In this document: positions 11,951 through 24,600 of the stretch, piece after piece
Numbering within the stretch: position 1 is the first letter of the stretch
How the letters are laid out: each line of letters starts with the position of its first letter
Assembly: GCA_012295275.1 (NCBI GenBank)
Contig: CM022667.1
Coordinates: forward strand, 15,790,805 to 15,854,804
Source: Chrysomallon squamiferum
Taxonomy: Eukaryota; Mollusca; Gastropoda; Neomphalida; Peltospiridae
DNA length: 64,000 bases
Direction of reading: 5' to 3'
The notes under the pieces: model-generated
The model's database searches: none
Seen by the model: only the letters and a program-made list of their open reading frames with translations
Told to the model about the DNA's origin: nothing
Position numbers and translations under genes: made by a program

Positions 11951-12050
11951 GAATATGATCTTTATGGAAACAAATAAAATTAAAATATGCTAAATATGGT
12001 TACAAAATCAAATTAGCATATTTTATTTGTTTTCCCCAAAGGACATATTC
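11951..12050. mobile_element. hairpin (foldback MITE-like) element
   Basis: The left arm (11,951-11,993, starting gaatatgatctttatgg and ending aaaatatgctaa) is the imperfect reverse complement of the right arm (12,013-12,050, ttagcatattttatttg ... ggacatattc). The loop is about 19 bp. It has no coding content. This could be a decayed palindromic MITE or a processed hairpin locus. Confidence 0.5.
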
Positions 12051-12564
12051 AAGAATTTTCTGCTATTGGCCAGCTGCAAGAAAGACAACCGTTTACATAT
12101 AAATGTAATAATGTAACACTTACGCGCAATTCAAAATAGTTTGTTTCATAATACTTAAAGACCAATTAAAATATAACCAAATTCATCTTTATTCACATAA
12201 GCACACGTGAAATATTTTAGTGTTTAGTTTATTTTGTAATGCATCACATTTTGTGCATCTGGAAACACGCCAAAATTCCACAATACTTTTTATACTGGTA
12301 GAGTAATTAAAAAAATAAACACCCCCCCCCAAAAAAAAAAAAAATAAAAAAACAACACACCATCCAATTACTGCAAATTACACATACACACACCTATGAA
12401 TATCTAAATTAATGATCAGAAAATTCCTTTGATTTTTTTTCCACACTACAGCATAGATACATCAGTGTATTTTGAAAATTATTTGTTGTCTTGTTAAAAT
12501 TTCCCCTAATTAATGCTGAAACTGCAACCTACAAAACAGGAGGAACACATCTCAATATTTTTTT
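12051..12564. other. intergenic between BTB and SNRPD1, nothing recognised
   Basis: AT-rich. A C run is followed by an A run at about 12,320-12,345. No coding signal. Confidence 0.5.
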
Positions 12565-12570
12565 TTTATT
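12565..12570 (-). terminator. candidate poly(A) signal of SNRPD1
   Basis: TTTATT (AATAAA on the minus strand) about 325 nt after the SNRPD1 stop codon. Confidence 0.4.
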
Positions 12571-12893
12571 TTAAGAAAAAAATACAAAGAGAACACAATA
12601 ATTTTTACATTTTAATACCAACTATATTACATACAAAATTAAAATGAATACAACACATCCTTATGCAGTGATAATGATTTCTGAGCATGATAATAAAAGA
12701 TTTTCCTCTTCTTACGAATGATGAACATCCTCTTCACATTCACTTGATGAAGACAAATGTTGAAATTATAATTCACATGGTAAAGATGAATTTACACAAA
12801 TGAATGGGGTTTCTGGCACCTGCATCAGTACTTGCAACATTAACAACAAATCCAAATTGGCAGTAAATGTTATGATGTCTGATATGTGATGGT

Positions 12894-14113
12894 TCACCGT
12901 CTCCCACGAGGAGGTCCTCCCCGCCCTCTGCCTCGCCCACCACGCCCACCTCTACCCCCTCGGCCTCCCCTTCCACCACGACCGGCACCAGCTGTTGGTA
13001 AGAACAGATAAATTGCTCATTAATATATCATTTTTAATTTAAATGATCACCAATGCACAAAATTTGCAAAATAGGATAAAACCAAAGGAAAATAATAATC
13101 TAATTGTTTTACTTAAATTATAATAGAAAAAGAAGCAGATATAATTATGATGAACAACATGGAAAACAACTTAGATTAAATGGAACAGACATTGTTTTTT
13201 ATATATAAATGTATTTGAATATATATGAAAGGATGAAAGGGAACAGCACAGATGAACAGCACAGATGAACAGAACATTATAAAAAAAAAAAATAATGGCC
13301 ACTAACATATATATGTATGTATGTATGTATGTATATAAAATAGGAATTAAAAACAGAGTGAATGCTTAATAATTCATTTTATAGGGAATGAACAATACAT
13401 TCCACATGAATCACTGAACAGAAACTGCCATTCCACTTAAAAGCATGTTAAAAAATATACCTATAACTCACAGGAATAACAAATGGTTGAAATGAAGTTT
13501 CCCTGTGTTCATATTAAGGAAGAAACATAAATTAAGCAAATATATTTATAAGAAAAATAGTAACAGAACTGAAAATTGTTTAAAATCAAATAAAGAATAA
13601 ACAGAAGAAAAAAATGTACCTCCTCTGTCTCTCTTTCCTCTCTGGAAGGTTCTTGTTTTTGGCGTGTCGTCTATCAATAATGTATCTAATGGTAAACTGT
13701 CTGGAAGAATGTAATATCTGATATTGTTTCCACGAATGCTGAGTGAGTCAATCTGAACAGGGTCCTTATTCTTAACTGTCATCTTCACTGCCTTCAAATG
13801 TGTGTTCATGCTTACATCAACACCTGATAACAACAATTATAACAATAATAGTAAGTAAAAACAACAAGAAGAAAAATAATTGTTATTAGCAATAATACAG
13901 AATATCAGGAGTTGATTGGAAGTAAAATCTGGAAAGCTGCACAAAAAGCTAATTAAAGATACTAAATGGAAGTTTAAAAAAGAAAAGAAAACAGGTTCAG
14001 AAATATGTTCATTTGGTTTTTGTGTGTGTGAAAATAACTGGTTACCAGCCTGTGAATGTTGACTGCAGTTATCTGTATTTAGTTCTGCTCAACCAAATTA
14101 TTCATCATCATTA

Positions 14114-14149
<36 letters not shown>

Positions 14150-16936
14150 CAAAACATGCTAAGTCAATGACAAATCATATGCTTAGAAATGCTTATTTAT
14201 CAAAAAGTAAATAAATAAATAAATAAAAGAAACAAAAAAATTACCTGTAATTGTTCCATGAACTTGTGTTCCATTTTTTAATTCTATGGTTACTGTTTCA
14301 TGACTGAGTTTCATCAAAAACCTGAAAAACAGAATATAAAAAAGAATAATTTACATGAGTATGTTACCATTTTTTGAGAATATGTGACTTTTCATTTTTA
14401 TCTCTTCACTAATGTAAGCAATGGAACAGGAATAAATGAGCCTGTGATGTTTTATTACTTATCTGTATTAGTCTACTGATTTTGTCACTGGCCTGAATGA
14501 ATAAGAACTTCATCCTGTACTATCTAGAACAGTAGTGGCAAAACAATGACATGCGTGTCAGCAGTGACACGTGAGAGCATTTTAAGTGACATGTGCGACA
14601 CTGAGTACCCTTGGACATTGATTTAATATATTCTCAAATAGTTTTGGTCACGTAATTTAAAAGTTAATAAAAGAGAATTATAAAAGTAGTGGGTGAGAGC
14701 AGAACTCCTTGCTGTACTCTGTTAGCATATATATTCATATACTTGTGTGTTAAAATCATAATGTAATACACCATTTAACTATAGATTTAGAAGTGACACA
14801 CAACAATGTAAAAATGACTAAGATATAAAAGTATTGACATGCCTTGCTTCAAAGTTTTGCCACCACTGATCTAAAATATGCAGATATTTCTAAGGTGCAA
14901 AAAAAAAAGCAAATCTTACTGTAGTGCCAACACTGATGCTCTACTCATTTCGGAGTTATCAGTTTGACTGTGTAACAAGATTTCTGAGATTATGAATTAT
15001 GACCTAATTATACATCTAACCTTCTACACCAGTGCTTTCCCAGTTTGAGAATAAGAATAACAAGTAATGAGAGTTATAAATTAATTTATTTTATTCATTA
15101 GATATGCTCTTAAATATTAACAAATTTAAGAAAACCAGATGCTGGTCATCAAATCTTTACTGTATTTTTGTCATTATCTCTTTCTCTAAGCACTGTATGA
15201 TTGATGTTTATTTTGTTATCACTATAACTATTATCAGTTCAAGAACACAAAGAAAATGTGGAAATTTTATAATAAATTTACTGAAGTACAAACAATTTTT
15301 GATGAGGAGGTATTATGTTTCAAAATAACAGAACTGTTTGAAGGAATAAAAACCTTATTTTGAATTACATAATAATTCCCAGGAATGTGTGTAGCATTAT
15401 CACAAATGTACAAGTACCAACACTTGATCACATTTTAGCACAAAATGATAATATCAAAGGTATAAAAGTAAATTTAGTTAAAAACACTCTGGCACTGCTA
15501 TGCCAAGTTATTTTCTCAGACATTTAAGAAAGTAACTACATAGAAAAATGTAATTTTGTATTCATGAAATAGGACACAAAATGAAACAGTTTGCCTGATA
15601 CTGTATAAATATACTGTTTTGACATCTGACAAAATCTACTGATGATGGTTTATAATGTATTTTTAGCATATGTTTGCACTGATGATGTTGCACAAGTAGC
15701 AGATGGAGGAAAAGCAGCAAAATAAGGCAAATTTATGTACATCTAATATATGCAATCAAGATAAAAAAAAAAAAAAAAAAAAAAACACAAAAGGACTGTG
15801 TGTTAGACAGAGGCATTATAAAAAGTTTTGTCTGCAAATGCTCTCTGCTGTAATTAAGCACTGACAACTCAGCCAGAAAAGAAAGACTCCTGAATTACAC
15901 AAAGAGGTATTTGTTCAGTACCATCACATCTACTTTCTAGAAAGAATAAAACAGAAGGTATACATCTTTCTACATTCTTTAATTGCAAGTGGTCAGATTA
16001 TGGACAGGGGCTATCTTAAAAATATGGAAACACAAATACTAGAGAGACTAGTTAGAACAGACGGTGCACTGTAGTACTGGCCACCCAGCCAAACTGCCTT
16101 ATCAGGCACATTAAAATGTAACAAAATTAAAATGAGAATATTTACACAAGAATAAATATGATCAAAACTAATGATCATATTAAATATTAAAAAAAGAAGA
16201 ATATAATGCACTATAACATTACACCTAACATGAAAAAGTTCTGTTTGTCACCTTCCAATTCCAAAACAGCGAACATACAGATGAACTATCATAGTGATTA
16301 ACTAAATACTGCTGATTACACTGAGCTTTTCAGAGTTTAAAAATATATATGATTATATCACTATTACTGTATTAGAATGCTCAGTTTATTATTATAAATA
16401 TATTATATACATTAGTCTTAGACTCGATCTAAATTCTATGAAACTAATAGCCTAATACTAATAGGGAACATTTCGTAAAATGTTTTGTACTTGTTACTGC
16501 GTTACACTGATACATTAAAACGTTTGTTGATGGTTTTAGCTACCGAAACTAAACAGACGCGCGCGCAGACACACTCACGCGTACATACACAAAAGGAAAA
16601 GCAGGGTGCGCAATGACAAAGGGACGAAATTTGTAGAAAAAAAACCCCGTATTATTTGAAGAAACGAGTAGATGAGCACATTATTAAATATATTTTTTAA
16701 ATCAAGTAACAGGTATACAAATGTCAAGAAAGAAAGAAATAAACAAAACTAATTAGGTAAAATTATGTTTTATCCGTCAGCTTTGTATTTTCTTTATTTG
16801 AACCGGTACGCCGACAACAGTAGTTTTTATACAAGTACGTAATCGAAAGAAAAACGATTAATTCCATTAAATTAACAAATAATAATGACAATCACAGTGA
16901 TACTTCTTATATCAATTCTTACCGAACTAACTTCAT
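12894..16936 (-). CDS. SNRPD1: small nuclear ribonucleoprotein Sm D1, four exons
   Basis: CDS is complement(join(12894..12991, 13620..13823, 14245..14321, 16923..16936)), 130 aa; vertebrate SmD1 is about 119 aa. All junctions are GT-AG and in phase. Exon 1 codes only MKLV plus part of Arg5. Exon 2 gives [18 protein letters not shown] (Sm1 motif begins). Exon 3 gives [19 protein letters not shown] and the Sm2 core [19 protein letters not shown]. Exon 4 is the Gly-Arg tail with repeated GRGG units, ending PPRGRR then stop. SmD1 is one of seven Sm proteins forming the ring on U1, U2, U4 and U5 snRNA; its RG tail is a target of arginine dimethylation and binds SMN (family knowledge). The tail here is a little longer than I recall for vertebrates. 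The minus-strand start sits about 45 bp from a YY1-type motif, a usual feature of housekeeping promoters. This is the surest identification in the window. Confidence 0.97.
14322..16922 (-). other. SNRPD1 intron 1
   Basis: A 2.6-kb intron that interrupts the gene 14 nt after the ATG. It holds the hAT-type MITE at 14,530-14,868, an A run at about 15,763-15,785, and otherwise AT-rich DNA. I looked for a box C/D snoRNA on the SNRPD1 strand and saw none that I could support. Confidence 0.7.
14530..14868. mobile_element. hAT-type MITE with 8-bp target duplication
   Basis: The element begins cagtagtggcaaaac and ends with the reverse complement type gttttgccaccactg, giving terminal inverted repeats of about 15 bp with one mismatch. 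It is flanked by atctagaa (14,522-14,529) and atctaaaa (14,869-14,876), an 8-bp target duplication with one difference. CAGTRGTGGC-like ends with 8-bp duplications are typical of the hAT superfamily. It is 339 bp, non-coding, and lies in SNRPD1 intron 1. Confidence 0.75.
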
Positions 16937-17016
16937 GATGCGTCGGATTGTAACGCACCCTTTCGAAAATACTCAAAGCAATGGCGGCAAACGACAAACA
17001 TACGAAACAACTTCCT
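16937..17016 (-). promoter_or_regulatory. SNRPD1 promoter region
   Basis: Immediately upstream of the SNRPD1 ATG. It holds aatggcggc (16,980-16,988, YY1-type core) and aacttcct (about 17,009-17,016, an ETS-type GGAA site on the minus strand). The region is less AT-rich than its flanks and contains no TATA box, as expected for a housekeeping promoter. The transcription start is not defined. Confidence 0.4.
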
Positions 17017-17079
17017 AAAAAACCGAGCCGAACTTGGAACGCGGAACGATTTCAGAAATACGACAGAGGACACGAATGA

Positions 17080-17815
17080 TTGGATGATTAAATAAATAAA
17101 TAAATAAATAAATATATAAATACGATATAAAATATAAATGAAATAAATTTCTGTTGATCTTAGTTATTCCAGGATAAAGAAATAACTAAAATAATAAGAT
17201 TTTAATAGAAAATTAATAAAATATAATGAACAAATAAAATGAGCAAACGATAGAATGAATGATGATGATTTTCATAATAAATAAATAAATTTATTATAAG
17301 AATAATAATATACATACACGTATGTATGTATGTATATATGTATGTATGTACGTACGTAAGTATGTATGTATGTATGTGTCTATATAAGCCAGTTTCTATT
17401 TGATTTCATAAACAAATTTATATCTTTAATTTACATGCATTTAACAGCTCGATGGTACACGAGTCTCTGCGTGTATGTGTTTGAATGTATGTGTGAGTCT
17501 TTTTGTGTATGTGTGTGTGTATGTGTGTGTACGTGGAGATATTTAACAAAATACTGATTCTAATGTGCCGAAGTGTTGTTTAAAAACACAGTTAATTTCT
17601 TTTTAGTGCCGGATTTCTGGAAGAAAAAATAAGTTGGTACTGAATCTTTAAAAAAATAAATAAATAAATAAATAAAAAATAATAATAAATACTACAACTA
17701 CTACTACTACTACTGCTACTGCTACTACTACTACCACTACTAATAATAATAATAATAATTAATACATTTTTAATAATAATAATAATATATATATATATAT
17801 TTATTTATTTATTTA

Positions 17816-17859
<44 letters not shown>

Positions 17860-19098
17860 TGACATTTAATAATTGATATAATGGACAAGGTCATCATTTG
17901 CTGCTGGCAAGAATACAACAACCTTTTCACTTCTATATGACAAACCGTGATCCTAGCGCTGATCCTAAATTTCTCAGATGAGAGGGAACCCATCACACTA
18001 CGATATAAACTTTTCGAAAGAATTTTAATTAATCAGTGCGCGTCGAATTTGTCTTTGATAAAAGCTACTTAGAAATAATTAGAGACATAAAATGTTTATG
18101 CGTTTTATTCACATTTCACTGATAAATATAAATTAACAAATGATGGACATATTAATGAATGGACGGACATGAACAGATGGGAGATCGATCTGAAGAAACT
18201 TTGCAGTAGAAAAATTATTATTATTATTATTATTAAAGAATGAATGATTTTTTACGAATATCGAGGTTAGAAGAGACAAAAGACTACGTCATTCCTTGCA
18301 TTAGTTTTACGAATGAGCAAACAGGAATCTTTTTATAAGCACCTTCTCATAGATGATAATACACTAGAGGATAGGATGTATGAAAGAGTCAATTCAGGCG
18401 TAGGTGTTTTGTGTTCTGTTAGCATCTATGATTTTTTTTTTTTTTTTTTACGAAAGAAGAACAAAAGAAAAAGAAAAGGAATAACAACCAGATAATAATA
18501 AATAAAATTAAATATAATAAAATACAAAACAAAAAAAAATAAAAAAAACAAAAGGCACTATTGTATTTGCTTATTTTGTTTTGTGTGCTAGTATTAGTTT
18601 CATTTTTCTACACACTTACTACATCGTAGTAAAACATTAATTTGCATATTTGTTAATCGTGTGAAATGAGCCGAAAGCTAAATGTCACATGATGTCAAAC
18701 TGATTTCTGGTTTGTTCTTGTATTTTGTGAAGGCAAAGAAAATTATTACTTACCAAACACAGCCAGATATGACTATATGGTCACGTTTTGACAATATAGT
18801 AATATTAGGTCATATTTGCTAACAACATCAAACATTTGTTTTCAAACAAAACCAAACACGGCTGAGCAGACGGGATTTTCTACACGTTCGCACATGTAAA
18901 TGTTGACCTGAATATAGGACAGATTAAAACAACATTTATCAGTCTGGCTCTTTAATGCACTGATGTATTTTAATGATAAAGGAATTTAACACCGAAGAAA
19001 AAGTTCAGTTCATTATAGCGCCATGTTTTCCTAACACTTTCCGGCTAGCGCACGCGCTGACATTAGGTCGTCTGCTGCGATTTTTGCTCTCTCCCCTA
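17080..19098. other. intergenic between SNRPD1 and SLC26 copy 1
   Basis: No gene seen. Microsatellites: AAAT-type (17,090-17,115), (ATGT)n at 17,320-17,380, AAAT and TAC/TAA runs at 17,650-17,780, and a 40-bp (GT)n at 17,819-17,858. A short inverted repeat, atatgac ... gtcatat, lies at about 18,766-18,817. From about 19,015 the sequence becomes more GC-rich (gctagcgcacgcgctgac), probably the promoter or 5' UTR of the SLC26 gene. Confidence 0.5.
17819..17858. repeat. (GT)n microsatellite
   Basis: About 20 uninterrupted GT units following a TTTA-type repeat. Confidence 0.9.
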
Positions 19099-19137
19099 TT
19101 CTCTCGTTTATTTTCTTTTACCATCTGTGCCAGCACA
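19015..19137 (+). promoter_or_regulatory. promoter / 5' UTR of SLC26 copy 1
   Basis: A locally GC-richer stretch runs into a pyrimidine-rich leader (ttttgctctctcccctattctc) directly before the ATG at 19,138. Copy 2 keeps only the last part of the leader (from about 43,081). DNA further upstream differs completely between copies, so the two genes must have different promoters. No TATA box is evident. Confidence 0.35.
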
Positions 19138-19453
19138 ATGAAGGGCGAAATCGAGAAATTACTGGTAAGTTCCGATTTATTTTTGTTTTAATTTAACCTG
19201 TTTTGTAATCATGTTTTCTTTAAAACAATAAAGCATATGGTGTTTAAAAAATGGATTTGTATATCAATATATCACGAAAGGCTGAAACAATAATTTTGCT
19301 TCCGTAAAAATCTGTTGCATGGTTGCGGCACGTCCATCAGAGAAACTGACATCTGGTGACCTCGGCTAAACACGGTTTATAACCACCGGCATGGTAACCG
19401 ATATTTATTCCACTACTTTGGACTGAAAATTTTACGGGGACCTGTTCATTTTC

Positions 19454-19484
<31 letters not shown>

Positions 19485-21656
19485 TAAAACGTTCTTTCAG
19501 CGAGACGGGTTATTCAGCTGCAGGTGAAATTGTTAAAAATAAACTAGTAAAATTAGGTTGTCCCGCTAACTTTTTAATATTAATAATTTTTCGAGACGTC
19601 CAACTGTTTAAGGTTTAAAAACATTCTTCTCTGTACTGTAAGCCTAGAGTTTATGACAATAAAGTTATTGTCGTTTTCTATTTCGGATTTCGGGTGTATA
19701 TTCAGGAACAAAATAAAAAATAAAAATAATAATAACAATAAATTTAAAAAGATATATAGAGTTAGTTTTGCCAACATCGGCACACAGTTACTCAAGTACT
19801 ATCATTTCTTAAACAATTCCGGCAATTTGCACGTAATTAGGCTACCGGTGAGATGAAATGATCGCGCTTCTTTATAATTAGTATATGCAGCAAAATGAAC
19901 AAGATTATTATTAGTGTGTGCTGATGCCTAAATGAATTCACTCATTTAGATTTAGCGTCAAAAGCAGAAGTGAGCTTAATACATATAGCTCACATTTTGC
20001 ATTGTCTTAATCGTAACGGCAAAGCGATCTGAAATACGGCGACGTGTCGAACTTTCTAAAACAAAATTAATAGAAAAGTTTTTTTTTTTTTTTTATCAAA
20101 TCCATTGTGTAAACAGAGAGATTTAGCTATGCAGGGTTTACGCTAGGCTAGACAAATAGAGAGAAGACACTTGCAGCTATTCATACAGTTGGTCTCATGA
20201 TTTATTAAGTGCCCTGACTTACGAGTTTTCCGAGTTACAGCTGTCGCGATTTTTTGCTTTGAGTTGCGAGCCAAAATCCAAGTTACACGCGAGCTTCAGG
20301 TACGCCGCCGCTAGTTGGCGCAACGAACAACACAACATCCGGCCAGCAAACCGCGTTTCACTCATTTACTTCACGTGGTTACCTGGCCGTGGAAGCATCT
20401 CTGTTGCGCTGTGTTCGTGTTGTGTCCAGTATTTTGTCAAATGTCTTTTTTTTTTACCATGCATCGTAAGAAAGTGAGTGCAAAGGACAGTGCTGAGACG
20501 AAGAAGCTGACGATGTCCATTGAATTAAAGCATGAAATCATAGAAATAAACGAGTGAGGTGTGCATCTAGTCGACTTGGCTAGGCAGAACGAGCGTAATA
20601 CTACCATACTGAAGCAGAAGGAGTCGATAAAGGCTGTAACTCCAGCTAAAGGCGTTAAAATAATTTGTCTGATATCCAAGATAAATACACTTTGCAAAAC
20701 CAATTTATTTCTTTACATTCTCATTTATTTTGTGTTTAACACAATATTTGTCGTTTATAATTACATTTTTCTTTGTTAAAAACAAGTTACAAAAAAATTA
20801 GTTTGGTTTTGTGGGGGCTGGAACGAATTAATGGTATTTCAGTTAATTTCAGTTGGGAAAATTGATTTGATATAAGAGCAAAAAATAAAAATAGGCGATA
20901 CTGCCATAGGTAAAAAGTAAGTATTTCGTCCATGTTATCCCCCCTTCTCGTGAACACTAATTATATGCAGCTTAAAATATGATTACCGGCAACTGTACGA
21001 AACCAACATTTACATCCAGCAAATTAAAAAATCTGAATGGATCGACCATACACACAATGAACTTTCGTACACTGACGTTATTAAAATCATAAACAAATTA
21101 AATCTTTTGCTGCTACTACCGAAAGCACACTTTTGCAGTCAGTGTTAAAAATGGAGGCCCTGATACAGGAGATAGCTTTGGAGAGATAGATGAAAAAAAA
21201 ACAATAACAACCAAAAATCCAAACAAACAAATAATAATAATAATAATAAAAAACAAAAACAAAAAAACAAAACAACAACAAAAGAACCCTGGAGTCATCA
21301 GTGACAGACTATTTCTCAGCTGGCACTCGATAGACGTTGATTTGTAACATTCGTAAAAACTCATATTCCAGCATCATGTCATTTTATTGTCTACAGACTA
21401 GCATTTTGTCTAAAACGGCATATCTGGTTGATCCCATGTGAATCCTGTATACAAACCTGCATTTTTAATAGACTAATCTAATTACCGTAATGAATATTGT
21501 AGAAGTAACAGTAACAGTGGCGTAAAAAGAATTCTCTTCGTCAGTGTGCAAAAAAATTAAGTGTTGAGCATGTTTTCTAAAAAGAGGCTTCTAGTCATGC
21601 AAAATCCAAAAATGTCATTAAAGCGGAAAAAAAAAAAAAAAAATAATAAAATAAAA

Positions 21657-21687
<31 letters not shown>

Positions 21688-24600
21688 AAATAAAAAAATC
21701 CCCCCAAAACAAAAATAAATTAAAAAAAATAATAATAAAAAATAGCCCACCCCCAAAAAAAAAAAAAAAATTAAGAAAAAAAAAAAAAAGACTGTTGAAT
21801 CTGAGCTGTGGACACAGATTAACGACGTACGCAGCAATGACACGCACATTGACAGCTGCAGTGTAATGGTGACAGAAGTATTATCGTCATTGACATTATT
21901 ATCACAGTAGCAGTAGTAGTAGGATACGTTATAGTTTAATAACGGTAGAAGTAGTAGTACTGGTAGTAGTTGTAACAGTAAGCAGTAATAGTAGTAGTAG
22001 TGATAATAATTTGTTTTTATATTTAAAAATATAAATGCAGTATACTACATCTAGTACCACAAACACTAATAATAATAAACCTAAATTGTTCACTTAGAGA
22101 GTAAAAAAATATCTATATATTTATTTTTTATCAGCAAATTTTAAAACACACACACACACACACACACATTCATTTTTATTTCTACATGTTAGACACTTAT
22201 TGTCGTCATTTAGTTCTTTCTACTCTCCACATTATTCAGTGAGAACAGTAATTGTGTATATATATTTACCTACGGTGGACCAGAAGAAATAAGGGTTTGT
22301 TACAACAGTCCAATATATTATGTATAACATAATGTCAAACCATCTTGGTCCAGATTAAATGAGAATGTGAAATACCTTGTATTACCGTTATTGTACGATC
22401 ATAATTCAGTTCAGTTTACCAGTGAAAAGAATTTGCTCCTACGCCATTGTAGTTACTATGTATCTTGGAAAGCAAAATAAAAATCTCTTCGATCGAAAAG
22501 GCTTTTGAAACCTTTTGGAAACCCTTAACAATGTTTCTTCTGTTTAAATTATACTCAAATTCGCACAATAAGAAAGAGGGGAAAAAAAATGTAAATAGGT
22601 GGTTTCAGAAAATCTGATTAAACTGAAAAAAAAAAAAAAAATTCTGGTTTTCTCTATTTTTCTACAAATGATGTTGGTGTTAATAATACAGGCCAGTAAT
22701 TTTATTTTTTTCTGAGGGCTTTGAATTTGTATGTTACGCCTCAAAGCTAAATAATGGGTTTAATAAAACATAATATATTACAAGTATTCAACACTGATAG
22801 TACTGCTATAACGACTGAATATCTTGTGACGTTTTCCAGTGGAGAACGCAGGTCACAGTAATTTATTTTGTGACCATAGTGGCTGCTTATATAAAGTGCG
22901 GTTTGAACCTAGAATCTTTGGGGAAAATTCTGAAAGGTAAATGATTTCAGTTTATTTATTTATTTTTATATATTTATTTATTATTTAGTTAAATTGAAAG
23001 TGTATTTATAAAAGTTACCCTGATTAGGAATGAAATGATGCATTATTCGGAGTTAATAACATATTTTGTTATTAAATATCATATTGTAGGAAACGTTCTA
23101 TGCGTTTTTCAGTTAGTTAGAAAGCTCATTAATAGCGGAAGATGGTCATAGAGAAGAATGATGACTATACTGATGATAAAATAAATTAGCTATCGCGGTT
23201 TTTTTTTTTTTTTTTTTTTTGGTTTATTACTTGTTTTATTGAGTCTTTAAAACAAGGACAGAACTTTCGTTACAATTTGATATTATAAATAATTTTGCGC
23301 CTTTTGGTTTTTATGAAGTCCGATTAAATAGAGCATATTTTCTTTCTTTTTTTTTTTTTTTTTTTTTATGTTAAATCATTATTCTTATTCATTTTCACAA
23401 GTAATATGCTAATATATATATACAAGACAGAAAATATTTCTGAAGAAAAATATTCAGAAGAAATTCTTTTGCTATTTATTAATTTAATTAATTAATTAAT
23501 TAATTAATTTATTATTATTATTATTATTATGATGATGATTTTTTATTATTATTATTTTTTCTTCAGTATTAGAACGCTTTAATACCCTATATTTATTTTT
23601 ACGTCCATCCGCTATTTAGTGTCCACTGAAGTCTTAAAGACGTTAAAGATTGATTGACTTATTCTTTATCCACTTATTTATTTTATTTTATATCTTTCGT
23701 CGAAACTACTTGGATTCTAATGCTAAAGTGTTGCTATCTATAAGAACCACTTTTTGTGGAATGAACGGGAAGCATATAATCTAAAAATATTTCCGTTCTA
23801 ATGACTTTAAAAACTGGAGAAAAAACCCAACAACTAACGAATCTCTCATTTTCTCTATGAACCTGTCATTTTTTCGCACATGAATTTGTCAGAATCTTAT
23901 CGATTTTCATTAAAAAAAAAAATCGATATGAAAATAAAAACAGAAATGATAATACCTTTTGCAAAAAAAAAAAAAAAAAAAAAAAAATAAATAAAAAAGA
24001 AAGATAGAAAGAAAAAAGAAGAAAATAAACGAAAAAAAAAAGAGAGGGAAAAACGGAGAAAATCATTGTGAGAAAAAGGATGTATTTTGCCCTTTCGATC
24101 TGTGTCTCATTCCTGTCATACTACAGTGCAAAGTTCAAATCAGACCGCAGTGTATTGCATTTCAGCTAGGGCTTGTTTCATAAACTATTGCCGACATAAT
24201 TTAATTCATGTCATTGACATTTTTTTAACACACACGTAAAATAAATTTAAAAAATCTTGAAAATAGTGCTTGATGATTGTTTGAATAATAATTTATTTGT
24301 TGAAATAAACACATTTAAAAAAAAAAAAAAAACAGCTACTAAACATTATTTGAATGAAATGGATAGTAGTATGAAAATACGAATGAATGAACTGAAGTAC
24401 AAAGAATACTTTTAGAAGTTCTCTACTCATCATCAGTTTGTTATTTAGAAATAATATTTGCCCATTTAATTTACTAATATCATATATCTATTTCAACGGC
24501 TGATAAACCTTACAATCTTAACAACTGTTCATTCCTATTAGCGTTCCATTACTTTATTTTGAGGAGTATATAATTTCATTAAAAGTATTTGCTAGTAGTC

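Noticed and set aside
12773-12988. Val/Glu/Gly-rich minus-strand frame
   Set aside because: It is an out-of-frame shadow of SNRPD1 exon 4, whose true frame is the Gly-Arg tail.
15590-15700. Possible box C/D snoRNA in SNRPD1 intron 1 (tgatgatg words)
   Set aside because: The words lie on the strand opposite to SNRPD1, and no paired C/D boxes with a terminal stem were found.
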